A stretch of 64,000 nucleotides of DNA from Paramecium tetraurelia (GCF_000165425.1 NW_001799028.1:148274-212273), one strand, 5' to 3'; counted from the stretch's first letter, positions 1 through 13,744 are shown. Made by a program: numbers and translations. Notes: generated from the letters alone by a model not told the origin.

Positions 1-226
1 GTCGATTCTTAATTGGTCAGATTGATGAAATCAAGAAAAACTATTAAACATCATGAATTGCTAGAAAATTGCTAATAAATGATTTCAATCTTTAAACCTG
101 ATATATTATTCATCAAAAAGAGAATTGAAAATTTGATAGAAAGAGAATACATCAGAAGAGATGAAAAAGACTGGTATTTATCAATCTTAACAATTTCTTA
201 GGAATATTTATCATTATTTGAATTGA
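1..226 (+). CDS. Cullin, C-terminal end (5' part outside window)
   Basis: This is the last 65 or so residues of a cullin, the scaffold of cullin-RING ubiquitin ligases. The frame opens at base 1 with LVRLMKSRKTIKHHELLE, which matches the cullin neddylation site; the lysine to which NEDD8 is attached is the codon at 28-30. It continues with IKKRIENLIEREYIRRD, the winged-helix signature. A 28-nt intron (174-201, GTA...TAG) interrupts the final tryptophan codon. After splicing the protein ends WNIYHYLN before TGA (224-226), which is how cullins normally end (aromatic-rich, YLA-like). Reading through without the intron gives no sensible ending. The cullin subtype cannot be decided from this fragment. 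Confidence 0.9.
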
Positions 227-295
227 AAATTATTAAATCAAAATTGTTATCATACATTTATATTTATTAACTAAAAGAAAACAAATTCAAATATT

Positions 296-853
296 ATGTC
301 GGACATGACAGACCTTCAAACAACCCTTTGCACAGAAGATTTTACCCCCATGAGGAAAGGTACTCTCATTTTAAATCTCTAGGCATATTTGTCGAACTCT
401 TCCTTCTCTACTTAATTTATATGGTTATTAGTATTGCATCATACTATTAACATCCTGAGTAGGACACATCTTAACCAGGTTAACATAATGATGGAGCTGC
501 TCCTCCAAATCAATCTTAAGTAATTATCTAATAATCCATATTGAGGCTAAACCCTCTTTTATCAGCGTAGAAGCATTGAATAAATTCTTCACTATTTTTT
601 TTGGATATCACATTATACCTATTGGAATGGCATTATTATACTAACCTAGAATTTTTTCAATTGTGGTATGTTATCTACATTTCGTTGGTACCGAATTTGT
701 CATATATTAGCCTACATTGTGATTATGGTTGCTCATTATAAAGAGAAAGAGTCCATTTTGAAAATAGCCTACACTGCATCAGGCTTATTTAACATACTTC
801 TAATTTTGGGAGCCATAGTTGGACTGTCACAAATGGAAAATGGTTGTCTTTGA
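296..853 (+). CDS. Small multi-pass membrane protein, unknown
   Basis: The product is not recognised. The ATG at 296 plus three short introns (360-382, 520-545, 688-710; 23, 26 and 23 nt) gives 161 codons ending at TGA 851-853, with all junctions in phase. The protein has a short polar N-terminus, a hydrophobic segment around residues 22-42, a Gln/Pro/Asn-rich loop, then three hydrophobic stretches in the second half separated by a charged HYKEKES loop. About four transmembrane helices are likely. There is no signal for a known transporter or enzyme family. The gene starts only 69 bp after the cullin stop, on the same strand. Confidence 0.7.
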
Positions 854-1007
854 TCATATAAAATTCAAATAATCAATAGTTTATAGATTAAGATTATAAT
901 TATTTTTATTTGTTGTTAATAGTATTAATTATTAGATCAATTACAACTAATAATTACTACATTTTGAATTTTCAGCATTAGCATAAGTCTAATATATAAG
1001 TAATTTA

Positions 1008-2002
1008 TCATATCAATTTTTATTGAAATCCTGCGCTGTTTCGTAATTATTGATCGGTTTAATAATATTATTTAATGAATTTAGTGATTTGAGCAGAAAC
1101 ATCAAATTCTGCCAATAGGTTTTTGCTTACTGAAGTTCTTTTGGGATTAACTATTCTGATTAGCGAAGGTTTCTCAGTTTTCAATTTTCTATCCGGACTA
1201 TTGGGAATGGATTAAGTTTGAGAATAATATTGTTTAATTTTGGTAGTGTCTGGAGGAGTCTTGTTTCTTTTGACGATGGTTCCTTGGATATCCTTATAGA
1301 TCAGACACAATGATAGTTGTTCTTTTGCTTGAATGATAATTTTTGAATTTTCTAGGAGTAAACTATTAGAGATTTGCCTAAGTGCATGTAACTCTTTGAG
1401 AATGGTTTACAATTTGAGTTTGACAGAAGCAGGCTGATTTAGTTTATCTTCTTAGGCAATGATTCTTAGGTGTTCGCTTTCAATGGCATAAGTTTAAAGT
1501 TGAGTTTGGTAGAAGACAACTTTATCTTTTAATCTATGAATCTTGTCTTATGCTTTCTTTTTGAGTGTTTCATACTGTTATCTATAATTATCTTTGTCTT
1601 CTTTTTTTTATCTATTTAAGTCTTCATATTTAATCCGTTAATCGATTAACTTTTACTAAAGTTCCTATTTCTGGAATTCAATTTGTTAATTACATGCCTT
1701 GAGTATGAGAAACTCGGTATTGAGGTCATCGAAGCGTTATTTCCATGAGTCATTTTGAACATCTAAGGTTTGGTCAAAAAGTGATTACCTAAAATGGGAG
1801 ATGAGTTGTACTTGGAATAATCGCCAGAATAGTTAGGTATTGTATTGATGATTTCATTAATAAAATGTTTGATGGTTATAAAAAGTGAATCGATGACATG
1901 TTCCAATTCTAATTTTAATTTGTCAGATGGATCGAATTCCTTTGATAAAATGAGGAATAGTTGTTTTGGAAATTGTTATTGTAGCAAAAGAATGCCTTAC
2001 AT
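1008..2002 (-). CDS. Coiled-coil protein, unknown function
   Basis: Read on the minus strand from ATG 2002 to TGA 1008 with one 26-nt intron (1763-1788), this gives 322 residues. The N-terminal 80 residues are hydrophobic/mixed and predicted helical. From about residue 80 to 210 the sequence is a Lys/Glu/Gln-rich heptad-like stretch (for example YETLKKKAQDKIHRLKDK), typical of a coiled coil. The C-terminal third is Ser/Thr/Lys-rich and probably disordered. Many glutamines are encoded by TAA or TAG. It could be a cytoskeletal, basal-body or adaptor protein, but nothing in the sequence identifies it. Confidence 0.75.
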
Positions 2003-2035
2003 TTAATAATTGAATATTTTAATTTATATTCTCAT

Positions 2036-2765
2036 TCAATAAAGGGATATGCCCTATTCTTACAAAGACCTAATAATTGATTACTCGAAATCTTGTAAAG
2101 CTACTTTGCCATCGCAATCTGTATCGGTCATGTCCATCCAAGCTTGGACATCTTGAGGTGTTGGTTCAAACTCAATATTCAATTGCTTATAGGTTTCCCT
2201 CAACAACCCTGGAACCTAACGATTGTCTCTATTTAAATTACTTCGTTTCTAGTCAAGAAACCACATTGAGTGACATCAAATTTCTTAAATAATCTTCTGG
2301 CGACTTCCAATCTCTCTTCAACCATTCTATTATATTGTCTCTAGGGTGGTAATTGGATACTGTAAGAGGGTAGTGGTTGGATACCAGCCTAATTAATTAA
2401 TATTATTTTGAACAAGTATGCGCAAAGCATAATTCTCCACATCCTAATAGGTGATCTTGCCGTCTCTGTTGACATCCAAAACCTAGACGAAAGTATCTAC
2501 ATCTGCCTGTTCTTAATATGATATTTTACTTGTGTTGGATTGAAGGCCTTGCTCATTCCTCTGTAAGCGTCTACCAACATTGGGGAAACTACTGTAGGTT
2601 CTATTTCTAACCTTCTGGACCATCAATGATGCCATTTCTGTCTCTATCGTACAAATCAAAGAGTTTCTTTGCTATGGCTTTGGCTTGTTCTGGATCGCAA
2701 ATCCCTTGAGGAGTTACATACTGACTGGTTATCACTTAATCTGATCTTCTGGCTGTGGATCTCAT
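2036..2765 (-). CDS. EF-hand calcium-binding protein
   Basis: A protein of about 210 residues with four EF-hand-like loops on the minus strand. In order they are DRDRNGIIDGPE, DVNRDGKITYQD, DVTQCGFLTRNE and DTDCDGKVALQD. The first, second and fourth carry the DxDxxG pattern needed to bind Ca2+; the third is degenerate at positions 3 and 5 and may not bind. The start is ATG 2765 (MRSTARRS...) and the stop is 2036-2038. Four introns of about 20-26 nt are needed; the first may end at either of two AG sites 3 nt apart. The spacing resembles the calmodulin/centrin superfamily in general, but the sequence is too divergent to name. It is probably a calcium sensor or a flagellar/cortical protein. Confidence 0.85.
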
Positions 2766-2892
2766 GAATCAAAAACGATAATTTATTTATTATATTTTAA
2801 CAATTATCATCCATCTCACTTCTTCCATCAAATCAGAATCATTATTTATATATAATTTTATAATGTACTCTTTTAATTTCAATAAATTGCTA

Positions 2893-3389
2893 TCACTTTC
2901 CAACAAAACCCTTAAGATAAGTCTCCTTCTGAACTCTGATGACTTCTCTCTTGTCAGTCTTTCTGGACATGTAGATTTTTGTTTTTTCAGCTCCTCTGGT
3001 CTTCTTCAACTTGGACTTGACTTCCTTCCATCCCTTTCTGCTTCCATCTCTCTTTGGGATGATGCCTCTTCTTCTCAATCTGAATTTTGGTTCGAATTTC
3101 ATAAGATATCTAACATTATTTCTCTACCCATTACTATTATGTATCGTAGATCAAAGCGAATCCAGTTGTTCTGTTTCCTCCGAATGTTGTTCTCAATCCA
3201 TACACGACAACATTTCTTTCGTCAGCCTTGTACTTTTAAGCCAATTCCTTCACCACTGATTCCTAAGATGGAGTGGGCTTATTTGGATGGAGTAATTCAA
3301 CACTCTTTTATTAACCACTTTCTTACTAATTATCTTCTATTCAAGAGTTTGTTAAGCAATACTTTTCTGGTCTTCACAATAAATGTCAT
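2893..3389 (-). CDS. RPS24: 40S ribosomal protein eS24
   Basis: The spliced minus-strand product is 149 residues, close to the usual length of about 133. It begins [21 protein letters not shown] and continues [13 protein letters not shown]. The hallmark eS24 segment is [24 protein letters not shown], followed by [13 protein letters not shown]. Two introns, 22 and 25 nt, restore the frame exactly. The basic C-terminal tail is longer than in animals. eS24 sits in the small ribosomal subunit and is needed for pre-18S rRNA maturation. The start at 3389 puts the gene head-to-head with the giant gene starting at 3695, with about 300 bp of shared upstream DNA. Confidence 0.93.
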
Positions 3390-3694
3390 TCTCTTTCCTA
3401 TTTTTTCAAAATTAATTAAATCTTTTTTTTATGAAAATAAACTCAATTCATTAACATAATCTCAAATATTCATTATTTTATTATCTCTCTTCACTCCTTG
3501 CTTAATTCTCAATATACTCCATTTAATGACTAATTTACAATATACTGTTTGAAATTTCCTTTCAATCAAATTACATCTATGTAGTTAACCAAATTTAGAA
3601 ACGACTTGACAAAAATACCTAATAATTCATTCTGACGATATAAATATTGGCTTTACATTTTAATATTAGAAAAGAGATAAAATATTTTTTTTTA
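3390..3694. promoter_or_regulatory. Divergent intergenic region, eS24 / giant gene 1
   Basis: About 305 bp between two divergent start codons. It is AT-rich and stop-rich, with no convincing coding frame. It must hold both promoters and both 5' UTRs. An in-frame upstream ATG for the giant gene exists at 3647, but the ATG at 3695 gives a normal signal peptide that aligns with the start of the paralogue, so 3695 is preferred. I recognise no specific motif. Confidence 0.5.
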
Positions 3695-6600
3695 ATGATT
3701 CAACAGATTTCAATCCAAATTTACATAGCTCTTATGTTGTTACAACATCTGATTATAGGGGAGTGCGCTTCCGTATGTCCTTTTACTAACTACAAAAATG
3801 CTCTTTTGGTCATTGACTCATCTACCCAAAGCTACACCGAATCCATTAATGATAGTGAAAACTATGATACTTTTGGATTTGCATTCTGGAGTATCAGTAT
3901 TCCATTGCTTGAGAAGCTTGAAACTGCAAATAGAGATGGGCCGTTTAAGAATGATGTGTCAGAAGATGGACAACTGTTATTTTTTGTCAAAGATTCATCG
4001 ACTACCTCAAACTTTATTTACGGTTTTAAATCCTACGACTATTTAAACAGGCAGGTCAAGCACACCATTAAATTCATTAATCAAGATATTAGCCAAAAAT
4101 TTATATTCTCATTTGGATCATTAGAATACGAAGGAATCTGGATTTACCATCAAGTTTTATTGTAGCCAGCTTTAAACAAAATTATTGTTGAAATGAGTAA
4201 CTAAGAAAAACAATAAGCAAATTTTGATTTATAAAATCAATTGAGTTTATAAATCAGTATCGGAGGAAGAGGATATGTAATTAATCATATAATCAAATTA
4301 GATTGATTCGTTGAACCTCAACTCGTTTAGAGGAAAATAATCGAAGTTAATTTATCTGCCCAAATTTGCTTATTCAACAAATACTTTTTCATAGTAAGTG
4401 TAAACTTGCAAGATACCACCAATGGTTACTGGAGAATAAACCATCAATATCATCTCTGGATTAAGGTTATTTGAAGGAAATTAAGTGCTATAGCAATTCT
4501 TAGATCTTTATGGAAATAGGTACTGCATTTAGGGATGGGTTAAATATTTATTACCAAAAGTGGACGAACAAAGTTATACGCTATTGAAGTTGTCAGGCTA
4601 ATCCAACTTTGAGAAAGAAATTACACTAGGAGATGAGCTGTTCCGAGTAGAAAGTTTCATTTCAAAGAAGAATCCTAAATCCACATCATTAATTATAAAT
4701 GCTGATGCTTATGGTATGCCTGTGAAGTAGTCATTCCAATCACAATATGATCTATTATTCTAAGGATCCGGAAATCCAGACTACAGCGTATTATAAGCGA
4801 AAAGAACTTATCAAGATCTCAATACATAACTATATTTTGAAGGATTGTAACAATGGCATTATATTTAATATGAATATGGAAGAAGTAATATTGATTAAAG
4901 GATGTTATTGTAGATTTAATTTTCAAATGATTTAGGAAAGCTATACGAAAATCTTGGAAACCATATTTTTAGTGGCTCTTTTACAAATGCTAGACTTAAT
5001 TTATTTTTTGGTGGAGACACTACTAATTCAAATACCAATCATGAATTTATTGAAGCTTATATATATGATTTCAAAATGCAATTTAACTATGCCGAAGATA
5101 AACTATTTAACCTAAGTAACTATTAACATTATGCTAGATTGCCATTATACTTGTAAGACATGTGAAGGACCATTAATATCGAATTGTTTAACATGCGATG
5201 CTAATTCCAATAGATTTTATCAAGTTGAATTAAAAATGTGCAAATGCAATTCTGGTTATCTAGATAAGGGTATCCCTATTTGTGACAATAAATTTTATTC
5301 ATCAGTTCAATAAGAAGAATAGCCAATTGATTTAGAAGTGCCATGTCCAATTGGGTATTTTAGATTACCCAAAGATGATGGGAGTGGATATGATTGTCTA
5401 TTATGGTATTTCTAATGAATATTACATTTAGTCCTTAAATGAAAAATTTCTTTGGAGTGCTGTGTGCGGATTGCTACTTCTATCCTTTAACTTTTTATTT
5501 GGAACCTGTGTGCACTATGGATTTTTTCACAATCAAACAATTAAATGATTATGAGGCATACCATTTAATAAAGAGGACTGAAGCTCAAAACGATGCTTAT
5601 TCTATAGAATCTGATAGAGCATTGCACCTAAATCCTGAAATAGCATATTATTGTTATATTGATTCTTGCTTGCCGTAGGTTAAATACCATCTTGGTAAGC
5701 CTATAACGGCTGAATGCAAACCAAGTTACTACTATCACGACGAGGTGCAACTCTGTTTAAATCCAGGCATTGCTAATTGTTTAAAAGTCAATATAATACC
5801 TGGATGTAGTCTATGTGCTCAAGGTTATTACCTTGTTAATTATAATACTTGCGGCAGATGCCCTACTAATTGTTATGCTTGTATTTCTGATTGTTATGAT
5901 TGTTCTGGTAATAGAGGTGCGATATGTAACACTTGTATATAATATTACAACCTGTAATAAGGAGTATGTAAACAATGTGGACTTCGCTGTGATTTTTGCA
6001 AAGACTATTATGATTAGTATTTGGGAAAAAACTATCTAAAATGTTTAAAATGTATTGACGACTCTTTGTACTCATTTTCTTTTGATGGTATTAATTGCAT
6101 ATCAAATGTAATTCCTAATTGCGTTCATTCATTTTCTGCACTTATAGATGATTACACAATAAATACTCTTGATATCTATTTCGTACCTTAATTCGATTAA
6201 AGCAAGATCGAATTATTATGCGCAAAGTGCTAGCCAAACTATGTTTTCGTATTTGAAACTAAATCCTGTGTTTTTAATAATATTAACAACCAATGCGATA
6301 TTGGTATTGGTTCACTAAAATCAAGTGATCAATCATTAGAAAGTGTCACTTGCCTCAAATCATATTATTATGAAAACCAAATTGTTGAATTTATGGAAAA
6401 ATGCGAAAACTTAGTTAATGATTGTTAAGTCTGCCTTGAAACTAACATTCAAAATTATTACACCTGTTTGGAATGTTAAAATGGATATTATGCAGAATAT
6501 ATAAGTAATCGATGTGTTTAATGTCCAAGTCAGCTTAATTGTATTTCATGTTACTCTCAACATTCAGTCTCAAAAGATCATTGGAAGAAAGATGTTAGGG

Positions 6601-9600
6601 CATTTTATAAAAAGTATATTGAAATCAAAAACACACATTAATATATCCTCAATGCATAGAGTTAGAATGTCAGTGATTATGAAGTAGTTTGTTCAGTCTG
6701 TTAAGATGGGTATAGGTTATATAAGAATAAATGCATTAAATATTGTTCTGATACCTGTGCAGAATGCTTATTTAAGGATGATCAGTATTATTGTGTTAGG
6801 TGCTAAAACGATCAAAAAGGAAGAAAACAATCTACTTACCTTAATGAATGCATAGAATGTCCAGAAGACTGTGCCTTATGTAGGCCGAGAACAAGCGATG
6901 AGATCTTATAGATCAATCCTTTATTTAATAGCACTAAATATGCAAAATACTCTCATTAGTGCATCTTAAGCTTTCAAGATTAAGACTATAGTTATGATGA
7001 AGATATTGGTGTTTTTATTCATTGCGAATCACCTTCTCCTGGGGGCTGTTATAAGTAGTTGGTTATCCGCATGAATGCCTATGGAGACGCAACTAAATAC
7101 TATCAAGATTACAATACATTAACTGATGAAGAAAGCAGGTTATAATTTAGAAGGGAAAACTTTTAATTAAATAATTTTTTTGTCTTAAATTAAACATTTG
7201 GTGAAGTATTATTATTGTCTATATTTAGTATCAAAATGATGAATTTTACTCCTTAGCCAATGCTAACCATGTTAAGTCAATTTTGATTTAAATAACTTCT
7301 GCTTACACATTCAATTTCAGGTCCTCTTACCTGGAAGTAAGCGTAATCAGACAAGTGTTCTCCTAAAGTATATTTTCGCTGATGTATTACTTTTTATTAT
7401 TTCAAGCAATGTGGAACTTGAATTTAATTTCCATGAAGGTTCTACTTTGACTTTAACAAGAGATATGAGTATTTCATTTTTAAACTTCAATAAAGTCACT
7501 ATTAAGAATCTCAAAATCATTGAATGCGCTTATTGTGAAAATGACAGATTCTTATTCAACAGTGTATTTCCTTAAACGGTCGTACTAAATAATATATATA
7601 TTGATCACACCTCTCAGTATAGTGGCAGCCCCTTAATTTTTTCATTACAAAATATCTCTAAGTTTTATTTAGATGGTTTTACTATTGAAGGAATAAATAA
7701 TGACGGCCCTTCATACATATTTGTACTAGAAAGTACAACCTTTTCGAAATAGATAGCCATAAAGAATTTCAAAATTTTTAATACTTAAATTAAAGATAGC
7801 AGAATACTTGAATTAAATTTAAGAAGTGATGATTAAGTATCCTTTGAAAATTTCAATATATCTGGTATTTATGAATTAGTAAATCTCATCAAAATTAATT
7901 CAGAAGATTTCAAAGGTGGTTAGATTACTATGAACAATATACTCATAACTGCCAACATTACTAATTCTCGTGAATTTATACATTTTGAAACGGCTAGCTC
8001 TCTATCCATATCAAATTTTGTACTCTATACATCCGTTCTTGGATAATCAGTGCTAATTTTGCTCAATCACGTTGCCAAATTAGAAAATATGAATTTCACA
8101 GAGAATCAGATTATGGACAATTCAGTTTTACTTTACAACTCCAATCTAAGGAATAATTAAATAAAATTAATCTATTAACTCAATAACATTAAATTTGAAA
8201 ATAATAAGTACAATAGTGTAATTAAATTTATTTATTTTCAAAAATACTCAAGTCTAGACCAAACTATACAGATCAGTCAATTAAGTTAACTCAATAACCA
8301 ATTAATAGATGCCACCTTAACTTACAATATGAAACTAGAGACCTCATCCCTAATACTCATTTAATTCAATTAAGTTCAAGTTTCTGACTTTCTCATTAAT
8401 AGAGGGTATGGATTTAATGATATCACTATCACTGAGTGTTTAACCCTATCAATTCAAAATGGGATTATAATACAAAATAAATTTAACTTTCTAGGATTGC
8501 ATAAGTATTTGCCCTGCTAATTATTATATGTGGATGGATAGTATTTCTCAATCTCGCTGAATATAATATCTTCTAAAGATATTAGGATGCAAAACCTCAC
8601 ATTCTCTAAAGTAGAGTCATACAATTTTCCATATATTTCAATCATTTTAACTGATATTTTGAAGGATATAGATGATTCAAATATTGTTCTAAAGGACATA
8701 GTCTTTTCGGAAAGCCTTATTTTATTATCAGATCCCATCTTCCAGACTGCCTTAATTGGTATTTAATCCTCCTAAGAAACTGTCATTTCGATTTACAATG
8801 TTACCTTTAAGAATAATCTCCTACATTCTTATATAGAAGAAGGGTTTATATTGGCAGCTGGATTACTTTATGTAGATTGTCCTTATTGTCAGATTAGTAT
8901 CCAGCACTCAACCTTCTTGAACAATCTAGTCACCAATAGTAGTTCAAGTATTATGTACATTAAAAGTCAGCAGTTAGAAATCAGCAATTGCTTATTTGAA
9001 AATAATAATATCTTCAATTACAAAATCCTTCAACCTTATTTAATCTGGGCATTCACTCAAACTGTAACTCAAAAAGCAATCCGCTAATTCTTTAAGGTTA
9101 CTTCAACAACTGGAAATGGTTAAATTATAACTGAATAATTGAAAATTCTAAACAGCACATTTTCCAATTCTGGTGGAAAATTGGGAGGTTGTTTTTCAGT
9201 TTCTGCATTACGAACATCCAGAATTGAAATCATTAACAACGTATTCCAAAATTTTTCAACATTATTTATAACTGAAATCGAGTAAGGAGGTGTCTTCTAC
9301 ATAGATGGTTCGTCAACCTCATATTTGGAAATTATAATCAAAGACTTAACTGTTCGTAATGTACATTGTAGATAGTATGGAGGCTTCCTATATCTGAAAT
9401 CTAACAACTCTGAAGTTCATCTTACGATTACAGATGGAATGTTTAATGATATCTATGCGTAGTAAGGATCTGTCATTTATGCGTCATATTCTAATTTAGT
9501 AGAAGATCCATAAACAGTAAACATATAAGAAATAGAAATTATTAATTCTCAAAGTGGCTATATTAAATATCTTAATGAATTTAAAGAACTTTCTACTTAA

Positions 9601-12600
9601 TAAGAAATAAGTAGTTTAATTAATAATAGATCATCAATTTATATAGAAGATGGATCTAACATCCTAATTCAAAATATATCCGTTAATAATTTGAAGTTTG
9701 AATCTTTTCTAAACTTGGAAAGTTCAAATTTCATATACATATCAGACATCGTTATCGAGGATAGTCAAATTAGTAATAATCTTATTAGAATGTCCTAAAA
9801 TTAATGTAATCATTTATTTAAACTATTTAGATGTAAACTTAATTCGCATTTTGTTTCGATCAATAATTGTTGGATTTAAAGAGTAATCTACAGGCTGTTC
9901 AATCACACCTGACACGAATTAAATTATTAATTATGCATGTGCAGTTGGATTTGGAGGTGCTCCTGCATATATAGAAAATGACATTGATGATGACAGTGTA
10001 GATAGAGGATTGTGCGTCAATAATATTATTAGATTAAATTTAGACTTATCTATTTCAGGCTTAATAATTATTAATGATATAGAAGACCAAGACTACGTGA
10101 AAATAAGTTAGTTTGATTTGAGTAACATCTCCTGTTCCAGTTGCACTAACGGAGTGCTGTATCTGCAATTTTTAAATGAAACCACATTGTAATAAACATA
10201 ATTAGTCTAAAATCTCAAGGTAACTAATTCGATTTGTGGGAACAAAGGATGTATGGTTGTTGAAAAGCTGTTAGGATAGGATGGTAGAATTCTTACTTAA
10301 CAGGAGGCATTTTAATAAGAATATGAATTATAGATTACTGATTACATTTGTGAAAATAATTTAGGATTTACTGGAACTTGTCTGATTCTGAATTCAATTT
10401 TCACTTTGATTTAAGATAGTGTGTTGTAACATAATAATGCAACATTCTAAGGAGGAGCTATTGTAGTAAAAGGGTCAGACTAAATAATCATAGAAAACTC
10501 ACTTATTTAATATAATAAAGCAGAAGTGGGCGGAGGAATGTATCTCGAAAAGATATTTGCTCTAAATTATGAATTATTAAAAACGAGAGTTATTTTGAAT
10601 TCTGCTAATTTTTATGGAGATAATGTAGCATCAAATCCTGAAAAGCTGGCCATATAAATCACATAAAATGAGATGCTTTAAAGTAAAATCTTAGTTGAAA
10701 ATTCAACAACCAAAATAGAAGAAGTTGTTGTAAAGCCTTTCACCTCTATTAATGGAAAAAATTCTAAATTTGTTTAATTGCCCACTGGACAGTAGATATC
10801 GACGTATTAATTTTTTGATTGGAGGAATTAAAATTATATTAATTATGATTTGATTTTTAGAATTCATGCTTAAAATAGAAAAATGCACTTGATTTAAAAT
10901 TTATCTAGTACTGCTTGTACCATAAATAGTAGAAGATATAATATTTCAGAGTAGGATGAGGATCAAGAATTTACAAACAACTTCACTAAATAAAATACTA
11001 TTTTTTATAATTCTGAGACTTAAGATTACAATTTAGATGAGCTGATTGTGTATTTTGATAACGACGTTCCTGAAGAGATTGTATTATAATTAGAATTTCA
11101 ATGTGATTCAATCAAAATTCCAATATTCAATACCACCTATCCTTATTAGACTTTAAGTTTTCATAATGATTATAGTCTTAGAATCAATGTTAAGACTTTA
11201 GAATGTTAATTTGGAGAAATTAAAAATTTAACTGACTTCTCATGTGCAATTTGCGATTCAATATAAGGTCTATTTTCTTTAACTTTAAATGCTCAAAAAT
11301 GTGATATTTAAGATGATATATCAACAATATCAGTCAGGTCAAATTAATTATAACTTAGACCTGGTTATTGGAGACCGTATTTCGATACATCAGAAATCAG
11401 CACTTGCATAAATTTACAAAGCAATTGTTTAGGAGGTTGGAAAAACGGGGATATCTCCTGTTACGTTGGTCATATAGGAGCACTTTGTGAACAATGTGAC
11501 CTATACGATACGAGAGGAGACGGTTCATTCTCAGTTGTTAGTAGATACTCTTGTGGATCATGTTAAGATAAATACGAGAATATTGCTCTTATTGCTGGCA
11601 TCATTATTGTTACCCTCATATTTTTGCTTATCTCTATTAAAGGAACTTTGAATTCAATAGATGAGTTTAGCAAATTTAACCCCTTTATTAGATCCTCACA
11701 CACTAAACTCAGTCCTCAATCAAGTATTCTGATCAAAATTTTGACCAATTATTTTTAAATTATAGCAACCATTACTACCTTCTAATTACAATTACCTTAA
11801 GGATTAGTCAGTACCATTGATGGAGTAGGTAATCCTATTCAAACAGCAACTTATTCACTTGATTGCTTTTTAGTTAATTTTTCTAATATTTAAATACAAT
11901 ATACTAGAATGATATGGCAGATCATTTTACCAATCCTTTATATTACTCTTTTTATGGGCTTATTTTTCATTGCTTCTAAATAGCGTCTAATAGGATCGAC
12001 CTTAAATTGTAGTGTAATGTCAACCACTTTAATTTATTGCTACATTTATTTCTAACCAAATTTAATAAATGGTTTTGTCCAATTAGTGTCCTATAGAGAT
12101 ATATCCGGCTTTAAGTGGATCAAGGCAAACGTAGCTGATAGATACGATACTCTTAATCATTTATAATGGATGCTGAAGTTTAGCATGCCAGCTCTCATTA
12201 TTTTGGCTATTCTCATACCGTGCTTCTTCTTCTATGGACTTTTCAGCAATAGAAACAATCTAACTTCCAAAAAAGAAGTAAAAATGCGTTGGGCATATCT
12301 GTACGTTGAATACAAAGATACAGTATACTTCTGGGAATTGGTTAAAATCATTGAAAAAGAACTGATTATCCTATCACTTATATACTATGAAGACAGTATA
12401 GTCATTAAGGGTGTCTTGGTGCTTCTCATCACTTATTTGTATTAGGAATTAAATCAAAATTATCAACCATATTCAATGATTAGAATGAATAAGTTAGACT
12501 ATTATTCAGCTAATATTTGTATGATCACTATTTGTTTAGCTATTGGAGCCTATATAGCATAGGAGGCGGAGATTAAAGAGTTGTAAATACCCTTTTTAGT

Positions 12601-12976
12601 GATTATGGCCCTATTAAATTTTCTATTCCTTCAATCCATTTTAGTATAGATTGTATCCAAATACGCATAATAATATGAAGATACTTTAGATAAAATCAAA
12701 GACTTCATTAAAAAACAATATCCAAGCTATAAGAGTTCTAAATATCTGGATAAGGTCTTGGAAAGCCGAACTGATAAAAGAAATAGAATAATGATGTTAT
12801 TCCAAAAACTTAAGAAATTTGCTATTCCTTTAGGGAAACTTATGATCTAAACCAGAGAAAATTATCAAAAAACTAAACAAAAAATAAGTACGATTGAATT
12901 TCACACTAGATAAGAGACTTTGGATGTGGAAAAATCATCTTAAAAGAGATTACTTGCTCTACCAAATATAAAATGA
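3695..12976 (+). CDS. Giant LamG/Cys-rich/beta-helix membrane protein, copy 1
   Basis: A product of about 3,000 residues read through dozens of TAA/TAG codons to TGA 12974-12976. Order of parts: a signal peptide (residues 1-25); two LamG/jelly-roll-like regions (about 3.8-5.1 kb; GIWIYHQ is typical); a long Cys-rich furin-like region starting CHYTCKTCEGPL (5.1-7.0 kb) with many CxxC pairs; a repetitive Asn/Ile/Phe-rich stretch (7.4-11.1 kb) resembling right-handed beta-helix repeats; a GDGSF-containing Cys knot near 11.5 kb; then about 8 transmembrane helices (11.57-12.7 kb) and a basic cytosolic tail. Small introns are seen at 5116-5137, about 4276-4300, about 5405-5430 and elsewhere; I did not resolve every one. 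It is probably a cell-surface protein. Function is unknown. Its paralogue lies at 52,009-61,285. Confidence 0.85.
5116..5137 (+). other. 22-nt intron found only in giant gene 1
   Basis: The exon ends at ...TTT AAC CTA A and resumes AT TGC CAT TAT, so the spliced protein reads LFNLNCHYTC. The paralogue at the matching place reads LFNVDCHYTC straight through with no intron. Unspliced, copy 1 reaches TGA in the same frame after about 30 more nt. The intron has GTAAC at the 5' end and CTAG at the 3' end. Confidence 0.8.
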
Positions 12977-13744
12977 GAATTATAAAAAATTTAAAATATT
13001 TCTTTTTTTTTATATAAACCATTAAAATATCAAATTGGAAACTTAGATCTTAAAATTCTTAAACTTATTGACTTTTTTAAATATTTTTATTAAATTTTGA
13101 TGTTGTAACATTTCTCTAACACTTTATTAAAATTGTATATTTTTACTTTGTAAATATATTAACAATTAACAATTATTATTGAATTAAATATAAAATATAT
13201 ATACAACACACAATTTAACATTATATTGTATCCTTATTCCTATTGTTATATATAAATAATTCATTTATAACATAAATTTGAAGCATTTTGAGTCATTGTT
13301 TTTCTAATTTAAGTGATATTTCTGTTCTATTTAATTATTAGTAACAAACAAATTGTCAAAATTTTATTGAAATAATAAAAAAGTAATATCTCATAGTCAA
13401 ATATGAGAATAGTAATTTTAAATTATTATATGAATATACATCTTGAAGTCAAAATGAAGATTTATTAATTTGTAGAAGATTATGAAAAATTTGATCATTA
13501 TTATTGTTTGAGATGACCCTTTTCCTTTAACTCTACTTTTCTTCGAATACCATCTTTTTTGAATTAAATAAAAAGGAAACAGATTATTAAACCAATTGTT
13601 TAATTCAAGTAATCAAAAAACTCAAAGACATATTTCATCATAATTCAATAAATATGTATTTTCTTTAAATAAATCTTATTAATAATAATTTTTATAATAC
13701 AACATTTTTCATTATTTTTAATTATAAATTATTTACATTAAATA
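12977..13744. other. AT-rich intergenic stretch, nothing recognised
   Basis: About 770 bp of very AT-rich sequence between two plus-strand genes, with no frame longer than a few dozen codons that looks coding. It should hold the 3' UTR of the giant gene and the promoter of the carrier gene. It is long for this genome, where most gaps here are under 150 bp. I see no tRNA or repeat structure. Confidence 0.5.

Noticed and set aside
2863-3459. Long plus-strand frame opposite eS24
   Set aside because: It is the antisense shadow of the eS24 gene; the minus strand gives a recognisable ribosomal protein with correct splicing.
12977-13744. Possible tRNA or structured RNA in the spacer
   Set aside because: I searched by eye for T-loop-like motifs and stems and found none; the stretch is simply AT-rich.
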